Positions 1 to 8,709 of a DNA stretch of 64,000 nucleotides are shown here, one piece after another (positions within the stretch are counted from its first letter, which is position 1; the number at the start of each line of letters is the position of its first letter). The notes beneath the pieces are model-generated. The model searched no databases, was not told the DNA's origin, and saw only the letters and a list, made by a program, of their open reading frames with translations. The position numbers and the translations under genes were made by a program. This DNA comes from Burkholderiales bacterium (GTDB lineage Bacteria; Pseudomonadota; Gammaproteobacteria; Burkholderiales; Casimicrobiaceae), in the NCBI GenBank assembly GCA_016790165.1, contig JAEUPL010000001.1, positions 186,001 to 250,000 of the forward strand, in the 5' to 3' direction.

Positions 1-1088
1 CCACCGCGCTGCAGATTGCGTGTCTGGGGCTGGGAGTGACCACGCTCATCGCGGTTGGCTTCGTGCGGACGGATTTGTTCAGCGCGTGGCAAAAGTCACT
101 ACCGCCCGACGCGCCGAACCGATTTCTAATCAACATCCAGCCCGACCAGATCGAATCGGTCCGCACGCTCTTGCCGAAGACTGCGGATGGCAAACCTATC
201 GCGCTGTACCCGATGGTGCGTGGCCGCCTGGTCGCGGTTAACGACAAGGCGGTCAGCCCGAAAGACTACGCCGACGAACGTGCCAAGCGACTGGTGGATC
301 GCGAGTTCAATCTCTCGGCGGCGGAAGCGCTGCCACCGGCAAACAAGATCGTGGCGGGTGAATACTTTGCGGCGACCGACCGCGGTGTGATGTCGATCGA
401 GGACGGTATCGCGGCCACGCTGGGCCTGAAGCTCGGCGACCGGGTGACGTTTGACGTGGCGGGTGAAGCGCTCGAGGTACGCATCACCAGCCTGCGCAAG
501 GTGGAATGGGACAGCTTCCGCGTCAACTTCTTCGCCCTGCTGCCTGAGCCGACCGTGGCGCCGTTGCCGAAGAGCTACATCACGGCGTTTCACCTTCCCG
601 GCAGCGACAGCAAGACGTTGCCAACCATTGTCAACGTCGCGCCGAATGTGTTGGCCATTGATGTGTCGGAAATCATGGGCAGAGTGCGCGCGATTGTTGA
701 CCAGGTGGCGCGCGCGCTGGAGTTTGTGTTCGCGTTTACATTACTTGCTGGCTTGCTCACGCTCTACACGGCCGTGGTCGCCACGCAAGACGAGCGGCGC
801 TACGACACGGCACTGATCCGCACGCTAGGCGGCACGCGCCGCCAAATCGTTGCCAGTCTGATTGCCGAATTCTCCGCACTCGGGGGCGCCGCGGGGCTGC
901 TTGGCGTGGCGGGCGCGATTGCGCTGACCTGGACACTCGCAACACGGATACTGAAAATCGACTTTGTGGCGTCGCCGTCGGTGTGGATTTCTGGATTCGC
1001 GCTCGCAACCGGCCTGACGATGCTTGCGGGCTGGCTCGGTACGCGTAGCGTGCTCAATACACCCCCCATTCAGGTGTTGCGAGAATAG
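1..1088 (+). CDS. FtsX-type ABC transporter permease, C-terminal part
   Basis: The reading frame is open from the first bases of the window (frame of base 3), so the gene starts upstream and only about 362 C-terminal residues are present. The visible part has an extracytoplasmic domain of roughly 200 residues and then three hydrophobic segments separated by a cytoplasmic loop with the ERRYDTALIRTLGGTRRQI motif typical of FtsX/MacB permeases (E-x3-lRaLG-a-x-R). The end of the protein (TPPIQVLRE) is also typical of the family. Proteins of this kind export or extract lipids, lipoproteins or peptides with a LolD-like ATPase, which is probably encoded upstream of the window. The stop overlaps a possible GTG start of the next gene by one base. 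The substrate cannot be deduced. Confidence 0.85.
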   Translation, partial: TALQIACLGLGVTTLIAVGFVRTDLFSAWQKSLPPDAPNRFLINIQPDQIESVRTLLPKTADGKPIALYPMVRGRLVAVNDKAVSPKDYADERAKRLVDREFNLSAAEALPPANKIVAGEYFAATDRGVMSIEDGIAATLGLKLGDRVTFDVAGEALEVRITSLRKVEWDSFRVNFFALLPEPTVAPLPKSYITAFHLPGSDSKTLPTIVNVAPNVLAIDVSEIMGRVRAIVDQVARALEFVFAFTLLAGLLTLYTAVVATQDERRYDTALIRTLGGTRRQIVASLIAEFSALGGAAGLLGVAGAIALTWTLATRILKIDFVASPSVWISGFALATGLTMLAGWLGTRSVLNTPPIQVLRE

Positions 1089-1129
1089 TGCGCGACGACC
1101 ATGGGAGCGACGGGGCACGGAAAGACGGC

Positions 1130-1768
1130 ATGATCGACATACAAACCATCGAACATCGCGTTGCCAACGCGCGTGACTGGCACGGCACGCCGCTCGGCGA
1201 GGCCGGCGACATGAGCGTGCGTGAACGTGCGCAGATGCACGCGGCGCTGGGCCGTGCCGTTCGGCCCGCCGGCGTGTTGCTGCTCCTGGTAGAACGGGGC
1301 GCCGATCTCTCGCTCGTGCTGACCCAGCGCACCGCGCATCTGCACGATCATGCAGGACAGATCAGTTTTCCGGGCGGGCGCATGGACGAAGGGGATACCG
1401 ACATCGTCGCGACCGCCTTGCGCGAAGCGAACGAAGAGATCGGGGCCGATGCGGCGCAGATGCAGGTCGTCGGCACATTGCCCAATTACGTCACCGTCAC
1501 CGCCTACGAGGTGACACCGGTGGTGGCGCGATCACAGCCGCAGCGGTTCTCCGCCGACCCGTTTGAGGTGGCCGACGTGTTTGAGGTGCCGCTGGCACAC
1601 ATTCTTGACGAAGCGAACTGGCGACGCGACAGCTTTCTGCGCTTTGGCAAGCGGCGCGAGTATTGGGCCGTGCCATGGCAGGAGCGCTATATCTGGGGTG
1701 CCACAGCGGGCATGCTGCGCACCTTCCGCGACGTATTGCTACATCCGCAGCACGAGCATCATGATTGA
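1130..1768 (+). CDS. Nudix hydrolase, CoA pyrophosphatase type
   Basis: The protein has the UPF0035-type signature LTQRTAHLHDHAGQ followed by FPGG, then the Nudix core REANEEIG. This combination marks the CoA pyrophosphatase subfamily (NudL/PCD1-like), which cleaves CoA or its derivatives to 3',5'-ADP and phosphopantetheine and needs Mg2+ or Mn2+ bound by the glutamates of REANEEIG. I place the start at the ATG at 1130 because a GGAAAG Shine-Dalgarno lies about 6 nt upstream. A GTG at 1088, overlapping the previous stop, would add 14 residues with no clear ribosome site. The gene overlaps the globin gene downstream by 8 bp, so the two are probably co-translated. Specificity is by family assignment only. 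Confidence 0.85.
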   Translation: MIDIQTIEHRVANARDWHGTPLGEAGDMSVRERAQMHAALGRAVRPAGVLLLLVERGADLSLVLTQRTAHLHDHAGQISFPGGRMDEGDTDIVATALREANEEIGADAAQMQVVGTLPNYVTVTAYEVTPVVARSQPQRFSADPFEVADVFEVPLAHILDEANWRRDSFLRFGKRREYWAVPWQERYIWGATAGMLRTFRDVLLHPQHEHHD

Positions 1769-2177
1769 TCAGGGCGGCAACAACGAAAGCGGCGCGCAAA
1801 GCACGCCGTACGTTCTGTTTGGCGGCGACGCTGGCGTTCGCGCACTGGTCGATGCGTTCTATGACCACATGGACCTGGACGAGTCGTACACCGGAATTCG
1901 CAAACTGCACCCGGAATCGCTCGACGGGTCGCGCGACAAACTGTACTGGTTTCTCTGCGGTTGGCTCGGCGGCCCGAATCGCTACGTTGAACGGTTTGGG
2001 CACCCACGCCTTCGCGCCCGGCACTTGCCGTTCCCGATTGGCGAGGCAGAGCGCGATGCCTGGCTCAATTGCATGCGCGATGCCCTGAGTGACTGCGACG
2101 TCGCACCTGCGCTACGGGCGTGGCTGATGCAGCAGCTCTTTGGTACTGCAGACTGGATGCGCAATCGGGCTGGCTGA
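1761..2177 (+). CDS. Group II truncated haemoglobin
   Basis: This 138-residue protein matches the truncated haemoglobin group II (trHbO) pattern: YVLFGG near the N-terminus, FYDHM in the B helix, KLYWFLCGWLGGP in the E helix region, a proximal histidine in ARHLPFPIG, and a G8 tryptophan in RDAWLNCM. Such proteins bind O2 and often act in NO or peroxide detoxification. The ATG lies inside the end of the Nudix gene (ATGATTGA arrangement), giving tight translational coupling. The 3' end overlaps the convergent cueR gene by about 66 bp, so the C-terminal coding region is read on both strands. A role in protection from copper or oxidative stress is possible from context, but this is inference. Confidence 0.85.
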   Translation: MIDQGGNNESGAQSTPYVLFGGDAGVRALVDAFYDHMDLDESYTGIRKLHPESLDGSRDKLYWFLCGWLGGPNRYVERFGHPRLRARHLPFPIGEAERDAWLNCMRDALSDCDVAPALRAWLMQQLFGTADWMRNRAG

Positions 2178-2576
2178 TCCCGCCAGATCATCGAGAATGG
2201 GGCAGTCCGGGCGGTGATCGCCCTGACAGCAACGGATAAGACTCAACAGCGTCTGTTGCATCGCCTGCATGGCTTCGATGCGGCGAGCCAGGTCGTCGGC
2301 GTGTGCCTGCGCGATGCGCTTCACGCTGGCGCTGGTACGCCGGCGGTTTTGCCATAGGCCCACCAGCTCGGCGATCTCGGCCATCGAGAAGCCGAGATCG
2401 CGGGCGCGCTTGATGAATTGCAGCGTGTGGATTTCGCGCGGGCCATACTGCCGGTAGCCATTGTTGCGACGCGCCACCCCCGAGAGCAATCCCAGCGTCT
2501 CATAGTGGCGGATCATCTTGGCGCTGACGCCGGACTGCGTCGCTGCCTCGCCGATGCTCAGCCCTGAGGACGCCAA
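2112..2576 (-). CDS. cueR: CueR-like copper-responsive MerR regulator
   Basis: The N-terminal MerR helix-turn-helix reads LSIGEAATQSGVSAKMIRHYE, followed by the long dimerisation helix. The C-terminal metal loop C-x7-C in CQGDHRPDC followed by PIL matches the two Cu(I)-binding cysteines of CueR (Cys112 and Cys120 in E. coli). The protein activates copA and copZ by distorting promoters with 19-bp spacers, two of which lie just upstream. The start is unusual: no ATG is available, and I favour TTG at 2576 because GGAAAG sits 9 nt upstream. GTG at 2612, overlapping the end of copZ, is the alternative. At 154 residues the protein is about 20 longer than E. coli CueR because of a C-terminal tail that overlaps the convergent globin gene. 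Confidence 0.88.
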   Translation of the reverse strand: MASSGLSIGEAATQSGVSAKMIRHYETLGLLSGVARRNNGYRQYGPREIHTLQFIKRARDLGFSMAEIAELVGLWQNRRRTSASVKRIAQAHADDLARRIEAMQAMQQTLLSLIRCCQGDHRPDCPILDDLAGSASPIAHPVCSTKELLHQPRP

Positions 2577-2604
2577 TGTGTGAGGCTTTCCGGTAGTGTG
2601 GGCA

Positions 2605-2838
2605 CTAACCACACGAACAATGGCCACCGCAGCCGCCCGCTGCTTTTTCGACGGTGTAGCCTTCGTCGGCAATTGCAGCGGCCAGCGCATGGCGCGGCGA
2701 CTCGCTTTGCACATCAACGCGACCGCTGCTGCGGTCAATACTGACCACCGCGTGCGGATCAACCCCCTTGATCGCGCCGGTGACCGCCGCCTCGCAATGG
2801 CCGCAAGTCATGCCTTGTACGTTCAGTGTGTGTTGCAT
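2605..2838 (-). CDS. copZ: Copper chaperone CopZ (HMA domain)
   Basis: This small 77-residue protein is a single heavy-metal-associated domain with the GMTCGHC motif at residues 9-15, where the two cysteines bind Cu(I). The C-terminal tail GGCGGHCSCG is rich in Cys, His and Gly and is an extra likely metal site that many CopZ proteins lack. It would carry Cu(I) in the cytoplasm to CopA and to CueR. The ATG has a good AGGAAA ribosome site. Expression is driven by the CueR-type promoter at 2879-2909, and cueR follows 28 bp downstream on the same strand. The chaperone and its regulator are therefore probably one operon, divergent from copA. Confidence 0.9.
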   Translation of the reverse strand: MQHTLNVQGMTCGHCEAAVTGAIKGVDPHAVVSIDRSSGRVDVQSESPRHALAAAIADEGYTVEKAAGGCGGHCSCG

Positions 2839-2878
2839 ACGTATTTCCTGAAGATGGATTCTGGTTCACGATGCTCGA

Positions 2879-2909
2879 AGTATGAACCTTGCCATGATGG
2901 GAAGGTCAA
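2879..2909 (-). promoter_or_regulatory. CueR-type promoter of copZ-cueR
   Basis: Read on the minus strand, a -35 TTGACC (2909-2904) and a -10 CATACT (2884-2879) are separated by exactly 19 bp. That is the overlong spacing diagnostic of MerR-family activated promoters. The spacer contains the dyad ACCTTCCC-N5-GGCAAGGT (2886-2906), which is the CueR operator form. The predicted transcript starts around 2872, about 34 nt before the copZ ATG. Confidence 0.85.
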
Positions 2910-2997
2910 GCGATCTGGCCCCCACCAGCGCCGAAGTGCAAGCCAGTTGACCCGCATCAAACAAAGCGTTCCCCTTCTAAAAAGCGTCACTCAACAC

Positions 2998-3028
2998 TTG
3001 ACCTTGCCATCATGGCAGGGTTTAGTCT
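2998..3028 (+). promoter_or_regulatory. CueR-type promoter of copA
   Basis: TTGACC (2998-3003) and TAGTCT (3023-3028) are separated by 19 bp, with the dyad ACCTTGCC-N5-GGCAGGGT at 3001-3021. This is a second copy of the operator found at 2886-2906. The -10 box ends only 6 nt before the copA ATG, so the expected transcription start falls on or next to the start codon and the mRNA should be leaderless. Confidence 0.85.
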
Positions 3029-3034
3029 TGGCAT

Positions 3035-5266
3035 ATGAACACCCTGGCCCCCCCGTCTGTCGTCAACACGCCGCTTGCCTCTGAAGACATTTCGATCGGT
3101 GGCATGACCTGCGCATCTTGCGTCGCCCGCGTTGAGCGTGCCTTGAAGAAAGTGCCAGGGGTGACCGAGGCGACGGTGAATCTCGCCACCGAGTCGGCGC
3201 GAGTCACGTTCGATGCCGGTCTGGTCGGTGACGCGCGCTTGCGGCGCGCGGTGCGCGATGCAGGCTATGAACCACGAGAGGTCGCCGCTGCCGATGTCGC
3301 GGACTCGTCACCGTGGCAAGGCTTTGCGCCGGTGGCTCTTGGTCTTGCACTGTCGGCACCGCTGGTGCTGCCAATGATCGGCGACGCATTCGGCAAACAC
3401 TGGATGCTGCCGGCATGGTTGCAGTTTCTGCTGGCGACGCCAGTGCAGTTCGTTCTCGGTGCACGCTTCTACAAGGCAGGCTGGCACGCCGCGAAGGCGA
3501 TGACGGGCAACATGGATCTGCTGGTTGCCATCGGCACCAGTGCCGGCTGGGCGCTGTCGATGTGGCTCTGGCTGACCGCAGCGCCGGGTGAGATGATGCA
3601 TCTCTACTTTGAGGGTTCCGCAGTGGTCGTCACACTCGTGCTGCTTGGCAAGTGGCTTGAAGCCCGCGCCAAGCGTCGCGCCACCACGGCGATCCGCGCG
3701 CTGCACGCCCTGCGGCCGGCCGTGGCGCATGTGATTGGCAAGACAGGCGCCGAGAAGGACGTCCCGGTTGCCGAGCTCCTGAACGGCGACCGGCTTGCAG
3801 TGCGTCCTGGCGAGCGCATTCCGGCGGACGGTGTGGTGGAGGAGGGCGGCAGCGAGGTCGATGAATCCATGCTGACCGGCGAGCCCCTGCCTGTGGCGAA
3901 ATCGCTGGCGGCAAAGGTCACCGGTGGCAGCATCAACGGCAGCGGCCGGTTGCTGATCCGGGTGACAGCGACGGGCAGCAAGTCGGTGCTCGCGCACATC
4001 ATCCGCCTGGTGGAAGATGCGCAGACCGCGAAGGCGCCGATCCAGCGGATGGTGGATCAGGTCGCCGCCGTGTTTGTGCCGGTGGTGCTGGTCATCGCGC
4101 TGGCCACGCTCGGCGGCTGGTGGGTGGTGCGCGGCAGTTTCGAGACGGCGGTGATTCACGCCGTCGCGGTGCTGGTGATTGCCTGTCCGTGCGCGCTTGG
4201 CCTGGCGACGCCTGCTGCGATTATGGCCGGTACCGGCGTGGCAGCGAAGCAGGGCATTCTAGTCAAGGATGTGCAGGCGCTGGAGCTCGCGCACAAAGTC
4301 GGCGTCGTCGCGTTCGATAAGACTGGCACGCTCACGGTTGGCCAACCCCGACTGACCACCCTTCAGACCGGTGCAGGCTACAGCGACGCGCAATTGCTGG
4401 CGGTGGTCGCGGCGGTGCAGTGCGGCAGCGAACATCCACTGGCGCGCGCCGTGGTGCGGGCAGCTGAGGCGCGCACCGACGCTGCGGCGCTGACGGCCGT
4501 TGATGTTCGCGCCGTACCAGGGCGCGGCACGGAAGGTGTCATCGGCGATACGACATGGCTGATCGGCAGCCTGCGCTGGATGCAGGAGCTCGGCGTTGAC
4601 CTCTCACCGATGGCGTCGAGCGCTGCCTCGTTGCAGGCAGATGGGGCGACGGTGTCCGCAGTTGCCCTGCGCGTTGCAGTGCGGACCACGACTCCGCAAC
4701 TCGTCGGGCTGCTGGCTTTCGGTGACGAACCCAAGCCCGGGGCGGCCGCCGCGCTCGCGCGGCTGCGCCAAACGGGGCTGCTCCTGCAAATGATCTCGGG
4801 TGACAATCGCGGGGCCGCACTAGCCATGGCGGCGCAGCTGGGGCTCGCGCCCGACGAGGTGATGGCCGAGGTACTACCAGGAGACAAGGCGGCGCGCGTC
4901 GCTGCGTTGCGTGAAGGTGGGCACGTCGTGGCGATGGTGGGTGATGGCGTGAATGATGCCCCGGCACTCGCTGCTGCTGATGTCGGTATCGCAATGGGCA
5001 CCGGTACTGATGTGGCGATGCACGCAGCAGCGATCACTCTGATGCGCGGCGATGTTGCGCTGGTTGCCGACGCGCTCGACATTTCGCGTCGGACGGTCGC
5101 CAAGATAAGGCAAAACCTATTCTGGGCGTTTGCTTACAACGTCGCAGGCATTCCGCTCGCGGCGTTTGGCTACCTGAACCCCGTGGTCGCCGGCGCCGCG
5201 ATGGCAATGAGTTCGGTGAGCGTGATGACCAACGCGCTGCTGCTGAGCCGCTGGCGGAGACCTTGA
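3035..5266 (+). CDS. copA: Cu(I)-exporting P1B-type ATPase CopA
   Basis: This is a 743-residue P-type ATPase. One HMA domain is present with GMTCASC at residues 23-29. The transmembrane metal site is the CPC motif at 384-386 ([14 protein letters not shown] region), which is typical of Cu(I)/Ag(I) pumps. The phosphorylated aspartate is D428 in DKTGTLT. SEHPLA gives the HP motif of the nucleotide-binding domain, and GDGVND lies around residue 637. It pumps cytoplasmic Cu(I) to the periplasm, fed by CopZ. Many relatives carry two HMA domains; this one has only one. The ATG has no Shine-Dalgarno and lies 6 nt after the -10 box of a CueR-controlled promoter. It forms a divergent copper-resistance locus with copZ-cueR. 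Confidence 0.95.
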   Translation: MNTLAPPSVVNTPLASEDISIGGMTCASCVARVERALKKVPGVTEATVNLATESARVTFDAGLVGDARLRRAVRDAGYEPREVAAADVADSSPWQGFAPVALGLALSAPLVLPMIGDAFGKHWMLPAWLQFLLATPVQFVLGARFYKAGWHAAKAMTGNMDLLVAIGTSAGWALSMWLWLTAAPGEMMHLYFEGSAVVVTLVLLGKWLEARAKRRATTAIRALHALRPAVAHVIGKTGAEKDVPVAELLNGDRLAVRPGERIPADGVVEEGGSEVDESMLTGEPLPVAKSLAAKVTGGSINGSGRLLIRVTATGSKSVLAHIIRLVEDAQTAKAPIQRMVDQVAAVFVPVVLVIALATLGGWWVVRGSFETAVIHAVAVLVIACPCALGLATPAAIMAGTGVAAKQGILVKDVQALELAHKVGVVAFDKTGTLTVGQPRLTTLQTGAGYSDAQLLAVVAAVQCGSEHPLARAVVRAAEARTDAAALTAVDVRAVPGRGTEGVIGDTTWLIGSLRWMQELGVDLSPMASSAASLQADGATVSAVALRVAVRTTTPQLVGLLAFGDEPKPGAAAALARLRQTGLLLQMISGDNRGAALAMAAQLGLAPDEVMAEVLPGDKAARVAALREGGHVVAMVGDGVNDAPALAAADVGIAMGTGTDVAMHAAAITLMRGDVALVADALDISRRTVAKIRQNLFWAFAYNVAGIPLAAFGYLNPVVAGAAMAMSSVSVMTNALLLSRWRRP

Positions 5267-5300
5267 GGCATGTGTACGTCAGGGCCGTGTCCGGAAAGTG

Positions 5301-5321
5301 CCGTGAAATCCGTATTCACGG
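5301..5321. repeat. Perfect 7-bp stem hairpin downstream of copA
   Basis: CCGTGAA and TTCACGG flank a 7-nt loop, 35 bp after the copA stop. There is no T-run behind it, so it is at best a weak or Rho-assisted terminator or an mRNA-end stabiliser. The rest of the 255-bp gap up to the next gene shows no further structure that I can support. Confidence 0.4.
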
Positions 5322-5521
5322 ACAGTGGAACCACGCCTAACACTGCAAGCAAATCGCACTCCGGTTCACAAGATCGACATCACATGGCAATGTGATGGTC
5401 AGGCGAGGCGTGAAGCGCATACACTGAAGTGCACCGCGCCGGCGCCGGCGCATCGCGCATCAGCACTCCTCGCCGTCGCAACAGAGCGGCTCACATTGCA
5501 AAACCAATCCGGAAGAGTCTT

Positions 5522-6712
5522 ATGATGCATCGTCACCTCCTGCAACGTATCGGTGTCGCGGCCACGGTAGCACTGTGGGGTCTCTCATTGCCGGCGCTCG
5601 CCGCGCCCAGCGTTTTTGCCGGCACCGGTACGGGCAGCATTCCCGATGGCTCGGTCAGTTGCAGCGCGCCGGGTGTGCCGCTGGTGATCTCGTTCAACGT
5701 CAACGGCATGGGTGCGCCGCTGACCGATGTTCGGGTGACCATGACGTTCATCCCGCAGCACCAGTTTGCCGGCGACGTGGCAGCAGTGCTGAAGGCGCCT
5801 GGCGGATCGCCGTCGGCGACACTCTTCGGCCGCATCGGCGCAGTGACTGGTTCGCCCAACGGTTCCGGGCGTCATCTCTCTGGCACCTACACGTTTGTCG
5901 ACCCCTCGATCAGCAGCGCCAACATCTGGGCGGCGGAAGCAGCAGTGGCGTCGCCGTCCGGCGTCATTCCAAGTGGCACTTACGCCACCACGGTGTCGGG
6001 AGTGGTGGCAGCGTCGCCCGCTTCGACTACGCCGCTGCTCTCGGTGTTCACCTCGCTGACTGGCGCCCAAATCAACGGCACCTGGACGCTGGAGCTGACC
6101 GACCGCTGTGCCAGTGATATCGGCGGTATTTCCGCCGCGTCGCTCACGCTGGATTCGTTCCCGCCACCGCCGACGCAGTTCACGCTGGCGCCCAGTGCGC
6201 TGGATTTCGGCACGTTGCGCGTCGGTGACGCTGCGTTTCGCGCGTTCAGTGTGGTCGGTCCCGCCGCCAACGGCCTCGACATCGAGATCCCGGCGGGCGC
6301 TTGCAGCATTGTGGGGCCGGATGCTGGCAGCTTCGCCAAACTGTTCAACGCCGTGACGATTCCGCCGGGACAATCGGCGTTGCTGTCGGTCGTATTCCGT
6401 TCGCTGACGGCGGGCGTCAAGACGGCGGCGCTCAGTTGCACCGGCTTGCTGCCATCCGGCGTCACGCCTGCCACCATCACCGTGCCGTTGACCGGCACCG
6501 CGGGCACACCGCCGCCGCCGCCCAATTGCTTTGATGTCGATGGCGACGGTGTGATGAACCCACTGGTGGATGGGCTGTTCATCACCCGGCTGCAGCTCGG
6601 GATGTCGCTCAGTGCTGCCACCAATGGCATCACCTTTGGCGCCCCCCGAAATACGCCGGCCAAGGTCGCCGCGTTTATGTTGTCAACTTGTGGCTACCCA
6701 TTAACGCAGTAG
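5522..6712 (+). CDS. Exported protein with P-domain and dockerin-like Ca-binding repeat
   Basis: The 396-residue product starts with a clear Sec signal peptide (hydrophobic run, then LPALAAP). Next comes a region of about 170 residues that resembles the proprotein convertase P-domain (GTWTLELTDRCASDIGGISAAS is typical). A beta-sandwich domain of the choice-of-anchor-D/DUF1573 kind follows (LDFGTLRVGDAAFRAFSV). After a Pro-rich linker the C-terminus has a single dockerin-like loop, DVDGDGVMNPLVDGLFITRLQLG, spaced as in an EF-hand-like Ca2+ site. I chose the first of two adjacent ATGs, which has GGAAGAG 5 nt upstream. The substrate or partner is unknown. A similar Ca-loop module occurs in the secreted dehydrogenase at 31972-33516. 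Confidence 0.75.
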   Translation: MMHRHLLQRIGVAATVALWGLSLPALAAPSVFAGTGTGSIPDGSVSCSAPGVPLVISFNVNGMGAPLTDVRVTMTFIPQHQFAGDVAAVLKAPGGSPSATLFGRIGAVTGSPNGSGRHLSGTYTFVDPSISSANIWAAEAAVASPSGVIPSGTYATTVSGVVAASPASTTPLLSVFTSLTGAQINGTWTLELTDRCASDIGGISAASLTLDSFPPPPTQFTLAPSALDFGTLRVGDAAFRAFSVVGPAANGLDIEIPAGACSIVGPDAGSFAKLFNAVTIPPGQSALLSVVFRSLTAGVKTAALSCTGLLPSGVTPATITVPLTGTAGTPPPPPNCFDVDGDGVMNPLVDGLFITRLQLGMSLSAATNGITFGAPRNTPAKVAAFMLSTCGYPLTQ

Positions 6713-6743
6713 CGGTGGATGCCGGCCACCTCGAACGGGCACG

Positions 6744-6749
6744 TAGCAT
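6744..6749 (+). promoter_or_regulatory. -10-like box 6 nt before a start codon
   Basis: TAGCAT is followed by 6 nt and then the ATG at 6756, with no Shine-Dalgarno between. It fits the leaderless pattern seen at several other genes in the window. No convincing -35 box is visible. Confidence 0.45.
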
Positions 6750-6755
6750 GTCGCC

Positions 6756-7325
6756 ATGCTCGTGCTGTTTAACAAACCCTATGGTGTGCTGTCGCAGTTC
6801 ACCACTGACGGTGGCCGCTGGCGCACACTGGCTGATTTCATCGATATCCCCAATGTATACGCTGCCGGTCGTTTGGATGCGGACAGCGAAGGATTGCTGC
6901 TGCTGACAGACAATGGGCGCTTGCAGGACGCAATATCTGGCTCTCGGGCCTTTATGACGAAGACTTATTGGGCTCAGGTGGAGGGAGTGGCAACCCTCGC
7001 GCACGCCATGCGGCTCACGCGTGGCGTGATGCTCAATGACGGCTCGGCAATGGCGCTCACGGCACGTTTACTCGACAGCGCGCACGAACCCTGGCCACGT
7101 GACCCGCCGATACGCGTGCGCAAGTCGATCCCGGACTCATGGATCGAACTGACGCTGGACGAGGGACGCAATCGGCAGGTGCGCCGTATGACAGCCGCCG
7201 TCGGCTTGCCGACACTACGCTTGATTCGTACAGCGATTGGACCGTGGTCAGTCTCACCACTTGCCCCCAGCGAGCTGCGCGTCATGGATGACGACGAGGC
7301 GTTCAAGCAACTACGGCGGTCGTAG
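6756..7325 (+). CDS. rluE: 23S rRNA pseudouridine synthase, RsuA/RluE type
   Basis: The 189-residue protein starts directly in the catalytic fold (LVLFNKPYGVLSQF) and has the catalytic motif GRLDADSEGLLLLT, where the Asp of RLDAD is the nucleophile. It ends with the family motif EGRNRQVRRMTAAVGLPTLRLIR. It lacks the N-terminal S4 domain of RsuA, RluB and RluF, and this short form is characteristic of RluE, which modifies U2457 in 23S rRNA of E. coli. The exact target site is therefore a family inference. The ATG is preceded by TAGCAT at 6744-6749 and no ribosome site, suggesting a leaderless transcript. Confidence 0.85.
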   Translation: MLVLFNKPYGVLSQFTTDGGRWRTLADFIDIPNVYAAGRLDADSEGLLLLTDNGRLQDAISGSRAFMTKTYWAQVEGVATLAHAMRLTRGVMLNDGSAMALTARLLDSAHEPWPRDPPIRVRKSIPDSWIELTLDEGRNRQVRRMTAAVGLPTLRLIRTAIGPWSVSPLAPSELRVMDDDEAFKQLRRS

Positions 7326-7380
7326 CTAGGCGCCGACGAACGCACCGAATCACGCTCGCGTGCCGACATCGGCGTCCTTG

Positions 7381-8601
7381 CTACCGCGAAACGTACTTCC
7401 CGAGCTCCGTCTTGGCGATGGCGTTGCGGTGCACTTCGTCGGGGCCGTCCGCGAAGCGCAGCGTGCGCAGATTAGCCCACGCCCCGGCAAGCGGGAAATC
7501 ATCGCTGACACCGCCGCCGCCGTGCGCCTGAATCGCCCAATCGACGACCTTCAGCGCCATGCTTGGCGCGACGACTTTGATCATGGCAATCTGCTGCTTG
7601 GCGACCTTGTTACCAGCCACATCCATCATCCATGCCGCATTCAGTGTGAGCAGGCGGGCCTGATCAATGAGGCAGCGTGCCTCGCCGATACGTTCATGCC
7701 ACACCGACTGTGCGGCCACGGGCTTGCCGAACGCCACCCGGCTGGCGAGCCGTTTGCACATCAGTTCCAGCGCCCGCTCGGCCACGCCAATGGAACGCAT
7801 GCAGTGGTGAATTCGTCCAGGCCCCAGGCGGCCCTGAGCGATCTCAAAGCCTCGCCCCTCTCCCAGCAGGATATTGCTCGCAGGAACGCGGACGTTCTCA
7901 AACAGAATCTCGCAATGACCATGCGGCGCGTGGTCGTAGCCAAACACATTGAGCGGCCGCACCACTGTGACGCCCGGCGTGTTCGCGGGCACCAAAATCA
8001 TTGACTGTTGAAGGTGTTTCGGCGCGTCGGGGTCGTTCTTGCCCATCAGGATGTAAACAGCGCAGCGTGGATCACCCGCGCCGGAGATCCACCACTTGCG
8101 GCCGTTGATGATGTAGCTGTCGCCGTCGCGGACGATGCGGGTCTCAATATTGGTAGCGTCGGACGATGCCACTGCCGGCTCGGTCATCGCAAACGCAGAG
8201 CGCGTCTTGCCGGCCAGCAGATCGGGCAGCCATTGTGCCTTCTGCTCAACCGTGCCGTACTGGATGATGGTTTCCATGTTACCGGTGTCGGGGGCGGAGC
8301 AGTTGAACACCTCGGACGCCCACATGACGCGACCCATGATCTCAGCCAGCGGCGCGTACTCCATGTTGTTAAGCCCGGCGCCATACTGGCTGTGTGGGCA
8401 GAACAGGTTCCACAAGCCTTGCGCTTGCGCGATGGGCTTGAGCTCCTCAATCACCTTGACTGGCGACCAGCGCTTGCCGAGTTTGGTGTTCTCCGCGACT
8501 TCCTGCTCGTAGCGATGCTCGTTCGGATAAATGTGCTCGTCAAAAAAACGGAGCAACTGCGCTTGATACTGTTTGACTTTTTCCGAGTGCTGGAAGTCCA
8601 T
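7381..8601 (-). CDS. Acyl-CoA dehydrogenase family protein, ACAD11/LvaC-like
   Basis: This 406-residue flavoprotein has the usual ACAD order: N-terminal helical domain, [15 protein letters not shown] and [15 protein letters not shown] in the beta domain, then C-terminal helices with [17 protein letters not shown]. The FAD/active-site motif near the end is [13 protein letters not shown], with DGPDEVH in place of the EGTxxIQ motif. This is the ACAD10/ACAD11 signature. In those enzymes and in Pseudomonas LvaC the ACAD domain removes phosphate from a 4-phospho-acyl-CoA instead of doing simple dehydrogenation. The neighbouring upstream gene on the same strand encodes an APH-fold kinase, the other half of ACAD10/11. 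The ATG has an AAGGGG ribosome site. The function is a strong inference from family and context. Confidence 0.85.
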   Translation of the reverse strand: MDFQHSEKVKQYQAQLLRFFDEHIYPNEHRYEQEVAENTKLGKRWSPVKVIEELKPIAQAQGLWNLFCPHSQYGAGLNNMEYAPLAEIMGRVMWASEVFNCSAPDTGNMETIIQYGTVEQKAQWLPDLLAGKTRSAFAMTEPAVASSDATNIETRIVRDGDSYIINGRKWWISGAGDPRCAVYILMGKNDPDAPKHLQQSMILVPANTPGVTVVRPLNVFGYDHAPHGHCEILFENVRVPASNILLGEGRGFEIAQGRLGPGRIHHCMRSIGVAERALELMCKRLASRVAFGKPVAAQSVWHERIGEARCLIDQARLLTLNAAWMMDVAGNKVAKQQIAMIKVVAPSMALKVVDWAIQAHGGGGVSDDFPLAGAWANLRTLRFADGPDEVHRNAIAKTELGKYVSR

Positions 8602-8709
8602 GGTTGCCCCTTTGTGATATTGAATTTGCGTGAATGAAGAAGTGGTGTTCTGCGAAAAATTACAAACGGTCGACGACGGGTGAGTCGCCGGCGCGGATGT
8701 TGACGCCGA

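Noticed and set aside
5301-5321. Possible intrinsic terminator of copA
   Set aside because: The stem is perfect but no T-run follows, so I list it only as an inverted repeat.
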